A stretch of DNA of 9,127 bases from Erythrobacter sp. UBA2510. Lineage in GTDB: Bacteria > Pseudomonadota > Alphaproteobacteria > Sphingomonadales > Sphingomonadaceae. The stretch lies in the NCBI GenBank assembly GCA_002341345.1, contig DDNW01000053.1:1-9127 (forward strand), in the 5' to 3' direction. Positions 5,389 through 9,127 of this stretch are shown here, piece by piece; position 1 is the first letter of the stretch; each line of letters starts with the position of its first letter. The translations under genes were made by a program, and so were the position numbers. The notes under the pieces are model-generated. The model searched no databases, had not been told where the DNA came from, and saw nothing but the letters and a program-made list of their open reading frames with translations.

Positions 5389-6528
5389 ATGTCGCCACGC
5401 CTAACCGTTATCGACCTGTTCTGTGGCGCGGGTGGCTTGTCTGAGGGCTTCCGACAAGCTGGTTTTTCAGTGCTCGCAGGGAACGACCTGTTCCTGGCAG
5501 CTGGTAAGACGTTCGAAGCCACGCACCCTGAAGCCAAGTTTTTTGGTGAGCCGATTCAAGACCTGTCGGCTGATCGCCTGCTTAAGGAAACTAGCCTCCG
5601 ACGAGGTGAACTAACCTGCCTCGTCGGAGGTCCACCCTGTCAAGCTTTCTCGGTTTATAACCATCAGCGCGGTATGCACGATGCCCGTGCAAGCCTGTTC
5701 CGCGAATATCTTCGGATGGTCGAAGGTCTTAGCCCCGAGTGGGTGGTGATGGAGAATGTCACAGGCATTCTCTCTGCCGGTGATGGTGAGGCGGTCGGAG
5801 CAATTATCCAAAGCCTGAACGATCTTGGATACGCGGTTGAATATCGGACGCTCAAGGCCGAAGAATACGGTGTGCCTCAGGAACGCCGCCGCGTCGTCTT
5901 TATGGGCAATCGCATTGGCGCACCGATTGTGTGGCCGGAACCGACCCATGGCGAAGGCCGCTTGCCATTCGTGACGGTGTGGGATGCAATCGGCGATCTG
6001 CCGAAGCTTGAAAATGGCGAAGCGCCAAGCGAGCGTTTGAAGTATCGCTCCGCTCCATTCTCAGATTTCCAACGGGTAGTTCGCGGCAATGCCGTTACGG
6101 TTGCCAACCATCAGGCGTCACGTCTGGCACGGATAAATGAGGAGCGGATGCAGCATATTCCTGAAGGCGGAAGCTGGCGGGATATTCCGCATGAGTTGCT
6201 TCCTCCCGGGATGAAGAAGGCTCGCCGTTGCGATCATACCAAACGCTATGGGCGATTGCGCCGTGAAGGGCTTTCGTCCACCGTACTGACCAAGTGCGAC
6301 ATTCATTGGGGCGCATACATTCACCCCGATCAAAACCGTTCGCTGACCGTCCGCGAAGCGGCGCGCCTGCAATCCTTCCCTGATTGGTTCGAATTCGCTG
6401 GTCCACGAACAGAGCAATACGTGCAGGTTGGCAATGCGGTGCCGCCAATTCTTGGTCGAAAGATTGCCGAAGCCGTATTGGATGCATTCGAACGCATGGC
6501 TGAAAGCGCGTTGGTAGCTGCCGAGTGA
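5389..6528 (+). CDS. DNA (cytosine-5) methyltransferase of a type II restriction-modification system
   Basis: A 379-residue enzyme that transfers a methyl group from S-adenosylmethionine to carbon 5 of cytosine, protecting host DNA from the partner endonuclease. All main family motifs are visible in order: motif I D-L-F-C-G-A-G-G (9-16), motif IV G-P-P-C-Q (81-85) with catalytic Cys84, and motif VI M-E-N-V (121-124). Then come motif VIII Q-E-R-R-R (164-168), motif IX R-E-A-A-R-L-Q-S-F-P (322-331), and motif X Q-V-G-N-A-V-P-P (346-353). The target-recognition region lies between about 190 and 310, including a D-I-P-H-E-L-L-P-P-G-M stretch. The start at 5389 has GGAG seven bases upstream; in-frame TTG 5311 and ATG 5320 would add 26 or 23 residues of no clear family. 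The gene is AT-richer than its neighbours and ends six bases before the endonuclease gene. Its recognition site cannot be read from the sequence. Confidence 0.95.
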   Translation: MSPRLTVIDLFCGAGGLSEGFRQAGFSVLAGNDLFLAAGKTFEATHPEAKFFGEPIQDLSADRLLKETSLRRGELTCLVGGPPCQAFSVYNHQRGMHDARASLFREYLRMVEGLSPEWVVMENVTGILSAGDGEAVGAIIQSLNDLGYAVEYRTLKAEEYGVPQERRRVVFMGNRIGAPIVWPEPTHGEGRLPFVTVWDAIGDLPKLENGEAPSERLKYRSAPFSDFQRVVRGNAVTVANHQASRLARINEERMQHIPEGGSWRDIPHELLPPGMKKARRCDHTKRYGRLRREGLSSTVLTKCDIHWGAYIHPDQNRSLTVREAARLQSFPDWFEFAGPRTEQYVQVGNAVPPILGRKIAEAVLDAFERMAESALVAAE

Positions 6529-6534
6529 GGATGA

Positions 6535-7350
6535 ATGAGTTTTGACCCGACCGATGCGATTGAGGAAATTCTCGGGCGGCGAGCATATTTAGGATTCCAG
6601 CCAGCGGGTACCGACTTCCGCTGTCCTTTTATCGGCAAGACCTGCGTTAAGCGCAGCACCGCCGACAAAGGAAACCCTTATCCAGTCTGTCTGCTTCGCA
6701 AGAAGAATGGCGATGTGGTCGCCGTTTGTCCCAAACGCTTCTATGAGCGGGATTTCCTGCAAGATGTGATCGAGCACGCTTGGGTTGGGCCAAAGCCAGC
6801 CAATCCAATCATCACCAGCGAGGTGAAGATGGAGGGATTCGGCAATGTCGATTTTGTCATTTCCGACCTTGCAGAAGATGGCAGCATCAATCAGTTTATG
6901 TCGGTGGAGTTGCAAGCCATAGACATCACCGGCTCGGTCCGCCAAGCCTATGATGCAATCTTGGCAGGCGAGGTGTTGGAGAAGCGCCCGACATATAATT
7001 TCAACTGGAAGAACGTCGCCAAGCGATACATGAACCAGTTAATCTCCAAGGGTTACTACCACCATCATTGGGGCACCAAGATTGTCGCTTCGATCCAGGA
7101 TGAGGTCTATGACTATTTCCGCAAAGATGCGGATTTCATGACCAAAACCGACATCGCCGACCCGCAGGTCAATATCATCTTTATGATTTATGGCTTTGAA
7201 CCGGGCGGGACAGATGGTCGTGAACAGACGCTGGTTCTGAAGCGGGTTGAGGGAACCCACCACTCGCTATTGCAGCAAGCTGTGCTCTACAAAAGTGCTC
7301 CGAGCCGGGATGTGTTCATCAAGCGCATCAAGAAGGCGATGGAGCGCTAG
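6535..7350 (+). CDS. NotI-family type II restriction endonuclease
   Basis: A 271-residue protein I place in the NotI restriction endonuclease family. The N-terminal part has four cysteines in the family pattern: R-C-P-F-I-G-K-T-C (Cys30, Cys37), P-V-C (Cys52) and V-C-P-K-R-F (Cys65). NotI itself holds an iron atom with four cysteines, so a similar metal site is likely here. The catalytic core is of the PD-(D/E)xK type: E96 or E100, then G-N-V-D-F (Asp106), then S-V-E-L-Q (Glu125, Gln127), with Gln in place of the usual Lys. Y-N-F-N-W (154-158) and a long helical region follow, as in NotI relatives. It is shorter than NotI. It starts six bases after the methylase stop, with GAGG at 6527-6530, and is surely co-transcribed. 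NotI cuts an eight-base site, but this enzyme's site is unknown. Composition is AT-rich: one 60-base line (6841-6900) is 43% GC by count. Confidence 0.85.
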   Translation: MSFDPTDAIEEILGRRAYLGFQPAGTDFRCPFIGKTCVKRSTADKGNPYPVCLLRKKNGDVVAVCPKRFYERDFLQDVIEHAWVGPKPANPIITSEVKMEGFGNVDFVISDLAEDGSINQFMSVELQAIDITGSVRQAYDAILAGEVLEKRPTYNFNWKNVAKRYMNQLISKGYYHHHWGTKIVASIQDEVYDYFRKDADFMTKTDIADPQVNIIFMIYGFEPGGTDGREQTLVLKRVEGTHHSLLQQAVLYKSAPSRDVFIKRIKKAMER

Positions 7351-7368
7351 ATGCTTGCTATCCCTTGA

Positions 7369-7413
7369 CCCTCTCTCATTCCCCCGCTAGGGGCCGCCGC
7401 CTGACGGAGAGGG
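7369..7413 (+). terminator. Nested stem-loop after the endonuclease gene
   Basis: CCCTCTC (7369-7375) pairs with GAGAGGG (7407-7413), enclosing a smaller hairpin CCCC-GCTA-GGGG (7382-7393). It begins 19 bases after the endonuclease stop. There is no T-run, so efficient intrinsic termination is doubtful; it may mark the 3' end of the restriction operon by other means. Confidence 0.4.
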
Positions 7414-7532
7414 GCTTGGCTCCATTCCGGCATATATAGAGCTGAACATTGGCGGCCCGGTCCTTAAACGGGCAGCCGTCAAAGTAACCCGGCACTGCGA
7501 AGTGTGGGTGGAGCGTTTCAGGCTCGCGCGAT

Positions 7533-7547
7533 CCCTCGACAGGCTCA
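7533..7547 (-). repeat. Dispersed TGAGCC repeat, copy A
   Basis: The minus strand reads TGAGCCTGTCGAGGG, one base off the core TGAGCCTGTCGAAGG. It is followed on the plus strand by CTTACGAGCGG, which resembles the GGGCGAACGG flank of copy C. I remember this core as very common between genes in sphingomonads. Confidence 0.6.
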
Positions 7548-7627
7548 CTTACGAGCGGTCGATTGGGCATTGCACGATCCCGATACATTCCACCTGAAGT
7601 TTGTAGCGCCAACCCACGGTCTCAAAG

Positions 7628-7695
7628 CCGTTCGTGCTGAGCTTATCGATGCACGAATTTGCCCTTTTGCCCTTCGACGGGCTCAGGGCGAACGG
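7628..7695. repeat. Inverted pair of dispersed TGAGCC repeats upstream of rpsL (copies B and C)
   Basis: Copy B (7628-7657) begins CCGTTCGTGCTGAGC on the plus strand. Copy C (7668-7695) is the same element on the minus strand, beginning CCGTTCGCCCTGAGC. Head-to-head they can fold into a long hairpin: CCGTTCG (7628-7634) with CGAACGG (7689-7695), CTGAGC with GCTCAG, and then the TCGA cores. Each copy also has its own small dyad (TTCGTGC/GCACGAA at 7631-7657; GCCCT/AGGGC at 7669-7689). The pair ends 33 bases before the rpsL start, so it may act as a terminator or insulator ahead of the operon, or be part of its leader. Confidence 0.7.
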
Positions 7696-7728
7696 TGACG
7701 GGACGATAAATCGAGGTAAAGTTTTTCG

Positions 7729-8100
7729 ATGCCGACAATCAACCAGCTTGTCCGCAAGCCGCGCAAGCCCGTCAAGGCCAAGAGCAAGTCTGCCGCGATG
7801 CAGTCGAGCCCGCAGAAGCGTGGCGTGTGCACCCGCGTCTATACGACGACCCCGAAGAAGCCGAACTCGGCGCTGCGCAAGGTCGCCAAGATCCGCCTGA
7901 CCAACCAGCGCGAGATCATCGCCTATATTCCGGGCGAGGGCCACAACCTGCAGGAGCACTCGGTCGTGCTGATCCGCGGCGGCCGTGTGCGCGACCTTCC
8001 CGGCGTGCGTTACCACGTGCTGCGCGGCGTGCTCGACACGCAGGGCGTCAAGGACCGCAAGCAGAGCCGTTCGAAGTACGGCGCGAAACGCCCGAAGTAA
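7729..8100 (+). CDS. rpsL: Small ribosomal subunit protein uS12
   Basis: Protein S12 sits at the decoding centre of the 30S subunit and helps control accuracy. The 123-residue product is full length. It shows [12 protein letters not shown] (39-50) with Lys43, and the second decoding loop [10 protein letters not shown] (84-93). The end Y-G-A-K-R-P-K is typical of alphaproteobacteria. Position 88 is Arg (codon CGC, 7990-7992) instead of the Lys found in E. coli and many other bacteria. This position is known for streptomycin-resistance changes, so the organism may be naturally resistant. The ribosome binding site GAGGT (7713-7717) is rather far (11 bases) from the ATG. This is the first gene of the str operon, followed by rpsG and fusA. 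GC content returns to the high genome level here. Confidence 0.99.
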   Translation: MPTINQLVRKPRKPVKAKSKSAAMQSSPQKRGVCTRVYTTTPKKPNSALRKVAKIRLTNQREIIAYIPGEGHNLQEHSVVLIRGGRVRDLPGVRYHVLRGVLDTQGVKDRKQSRSKYGAKRPK

Positions 8101-8112
8101 GGTTTGTTGCTG

Positions 8113-8145
8113 CTCGGCCCGGGTGGGCTGAGTGGCGGAATTTTT
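8113..8145 (+). terminator. GC-rich hairpin followed by a T-run just after rpsL, possible attenuator
   Basis: CTCGGCCC (8113-8120) pairs with GGGCTGAG (8125-8132), eight pairs with one G-U, around a GGGT loop. A TTTTT run follows at 8141-8145, after an eight-base spacer. The spacer is longer than in classical terminators, so partial termination between rpsL and rpsG is the most it suggests. Confidence 0.4.
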
Positions 8146-8154
8146 GTGGGGTGC

Positions 8155-8176
8155 GGTTTCGACATCCGTCGAAACC
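8155..8176 (+). promoter_or_regulatory. Perfect 9-bp hairpin in the rpsL-rpsG gap
   Basis: GGTTTCGAC (8155-8163) and GTCGAAACC (8168-8176) are exact inverted copies around ATCC. No T-run follows. It lies in the region that in E. coli carries the S7 binding site controlling rpsG translation, so an mRNA role in regulation or processing is plausible. Confidence 0.5.
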
Positions 8177-8200
8177 TTGCGGTACCAGCCCGCTCGTATT

Positions 8201-8260
8201 TTCTCTCTTGGCCCAAACCACCCGATAACCAAGCCGGGTGGTTGGCCAAAAAACAGAGAA
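8201..8260 (+). promoter_or_regulatory. Long three-part hairpin in the rpsL-rpsG gap, candidate S7 autoregulatory element
   Basis: Three stacked stems are visible: TTCTCT (8201-8206) with AGAGAA (8255-8260), TTGGCC (8208-8213) with GGCCAA (8244-8249), and AACCACCCG (8216-8224) with CGGGTGGTT (8235-8243). The terminal loop is ten bases (8225-8234). It has a CA bulge on the left and unpaired As on the right. A run of As, not Ts, follows, so it is not an intrinsic terminator. In E. coli, protein S7 binds the corresponding intercistronic mRNA and represses its own translation; this structure is a natural candidate for that role here. Confidence 0.5.
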
Positions 8261-8265
8261 GGTGT

Positions 8266-8305
8266 GGAGTGGGCCGGAACCGCCAGCCCCGAACTCCGAA
8301 GGAGT
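8266..8305 (+). promoter_or_regulatory. Two mutually exclusive hairpins at the rpsG ribosome binding site
   Basis: The rpsG ribosome binding site lies in GGAGT at 8301-8305. ACTCC at 8293-8297 can pair with it around a GAA loop and hide it. The same ACTCC can instead pair with an identical GGAGT at 8266-8270, strengthened by GGGC (8271-8274) with GCCC (8286-8289), leaving the site open. The second fold is longer and should be the default. This is the layout of a translational switch, but folding has not been computed. Confidence 0.45.
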
Positions 8306-8314
8306 ACGGATAAA

Positions 8315-8785
8315 ATGTCACGTCGTCGTCGTCCCGAAAAGCGGGAAATCCTGCCTGATCCCAAGTTCGGGGATGAGGTGCTGTCCAAGTTCATGAACAA
8401 CCTGATGCTCGACGGTAAGAAGGCCGTTGCCGAAGGTATCGTCTATTCCGCGCTCGACACGGTCGAGGCGAAGGCGAAGGCCGATCCGGTCGGTCTGTTC
8501 CATGAGGCGCTGAACAACATCAAGCCGCAGGTCGAAGTCCGTAGCCGCCGCGTTGGCGGTGCGACCTACCAGGTGCCGGTCGAGGTTCGCCCCGAGCGTG
8601 CCCAGGCCCTCGCGATCCGCTGGCTGATCTCGGCCGCGCGCGGTCGTGCGGAAACCACCATGTCGGCGCGTCTCTCGGGCGAGCTGATGGATGCAGCGAA
8701 CAATCGCGGCAATGCGGTCAAGAAGCGTGAAGATACGCACCGCATGGCCGACGCCAACCGCGCCTTCTCGCACTATCGCTGGTAA
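8315..8785 (+). CDS. rpsG: Small ribosomal subunit protein uS7
   Basis: S7 is a primary binder of the 3' domain of 16S rRNA and nucleates assembly of the 30S head. The product is 156 residues, the usual length. It begins [10 protein letters not shown] and contains the typical [12 protein letters not shown] (26-37), [10 protein letters not shown] (73-82), and the C-terminal [10 protein letters not shown] (142-151). The ATG at 8315 has AAGGAG (8299-8304) ten bases upstream; a longer frame opens far upstream but lacks family similarity. The gene lies 214 bases after rpsL, with extensive potential RNA structure between. In E. coli S7 represses translation of its own gene and fusA, which is the likely regulation here. 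Confidence 0.99.
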   Translation: MSRRRRPEKREILPDPKFGDEVLSKFMNNLMLDGKKAVAEGIVYSALDTVEAKAKADPVGLFHEALNNIKPQVEVRSRRVGGATYQVPVEVRPERAQALAIRWLISAARGRAETTMSARLSGELMDAANNRGNAVKKREDTHRMADANRAFSHYRW

Positions 8786-8797
8786 CAGCGATGGCCG

Positions 8798-8821
8798 ATC
8801 GTCCTGAGCCTGTCGAAGGAT
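8798..8821 (+). repeat. Dispersed TGAGCC repeat, copy D
   Basis: TGAGCCTGTCGAAGG at 8805-8819, flanked by ATCGTCC and AT, so the ends ATC-TCCT/AGGAT form a short dyad. It starts 12 bases after the rpsG stop and therefore lies inside the str operon transcript. Confidence 0.65.
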
Positions 8822-8902
8822 GGTAATACCGGGCTGACTTGACGGGCCGGGTGGGGGATAGTTCTCGCCACGGTCTTCAAGTGGTCACACTTCTTACTAT
8901 AT

Positions 8903-8927
8903 GGGGCGCGACCGAAAGGCCCGCCCC
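8903..8927 (+). promoter_or_regulatory. Hairpin just upstream of the fusA ribosome binding site
   Basis: GGGGCG (8903-8908) pairs with CGCCCC (8922-8927). Inside, CC and GG close a GAAA tetraloop (8912-8919), a stable loop type. It ends nine bases before GAGGAA of fusA. The rest of the 163-base rpsG-fusA gap holds repeat copy D and possible weak promoter pieces (TTGACG at 8839-8844, TTACTATAT at 8894-8902) without good partners. Confidence 0.35.
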
Positions 8928-8948
8928 GCAACACCCGAGGAATTTTCC

Positions 8949-9127
<179 letters not shown>

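Larger units (their letters stand above)
7351..7728. other. Intergenic region between the restriction genes and rpsL, no gene seen
   Basis: These 378 bases contain a stem-loop just after the endonuclease gene, one isolated copy of the TGAGCC repeat (7533-7547), and an inverted pair of copies (7628-7695), each listed separately. A 78-codon minus-strand frame (7376-7612) covers the hairpin and the first repeat; I do not accept it as a gene. No strong promoter for rpsL is evident. TATATA at 7433-7438 has no -35 partner at a workable distance. Confidence 0.6.

Noticed and set aside
7376..7612. 78-codon minus-strand frame between the endonuclease gene and rpsL
   Set aside because: It covers a stem-loop and one copy of the dispersed repeat, has no clear ribosome binding site, and matches no family I know. 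It may be a translated intergenic repeat.
7549..8400. 283-codon minus-strand frame opposite rpsL and the start of rpsG
   Set aside because: It is antisense to a certain ribosomal protein gene and is explained by that gene's codon use.

Overview
The window looks like a chromosomal piece of an alphaproteobacterium of the order Sphingomonadales, most likely Erythrobacteraceae-like. The evidence is the style of the ribosomal S12 and S7 proteins (S12 ends in K-Y-G-A-K-R-P-K), the GC-rich codon use of most genes, and several protein families I associate with sphingomonads. This placement comes from memory of protein families, not from a search.

Layout, left to right. Positions 2-733 hold the 3' part of a LysR-type regulator gene. 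Positions 900-4034 hold five consecutive plus-strand genes, all for exported proteins: a Sec-secreted protein with a duplicated domain, three small lipoproteins (one a META/HslJ-type protein), and a second Sec-secreted protein. Two small minus-strand genes follow: a membrane protein (4045-4281) and a charged soluble protein (4330-4554). The segment 4555-5168 is mostly gene wreckage: a palindrome-rich stretch, a frameshifted and truncated helix-turn-helix-type gene (4788-5025), and a 48-residue ORF (5022-5168) resembling the start of the same family.

Positions 5389-7350 carry a compact type II restriction-modification pair: a C5-cytosine DNA methyltransferase and, six bases later, a NotI-family restriction endonuclease. 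Their composition is visibly more AT-rich than the flanks, which suggests acquisition by transfer. The methylase protects the host's sites and the endonuclease cuts unmodified DNA.

Positions 7729-9127 are the start of the str operon: rpsL (S12), rpsG (S7) and the first 59 codons of fusA (EF-G). The rpsL-rpsG gap is unusually long and structured. It has three strong hairpins and a pair of mutually exclusive hairpins at the rpsG ribosome binding site, suggesting translational autoregulation by S7. A dispersed repeat with the core TGAGCCTGTCGAAGG occurs four times around rpsL and rpsG. S12 has arginine at position 88, a position where lysine-to-arginine change gives streptomycin resistance in other bacteria.

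The most interesting points are the NotI-like restriction pair beside the str operon, the possible RNA switch ahead of rpsG, and the broken helix-turn-helix gene next to the restriction island.
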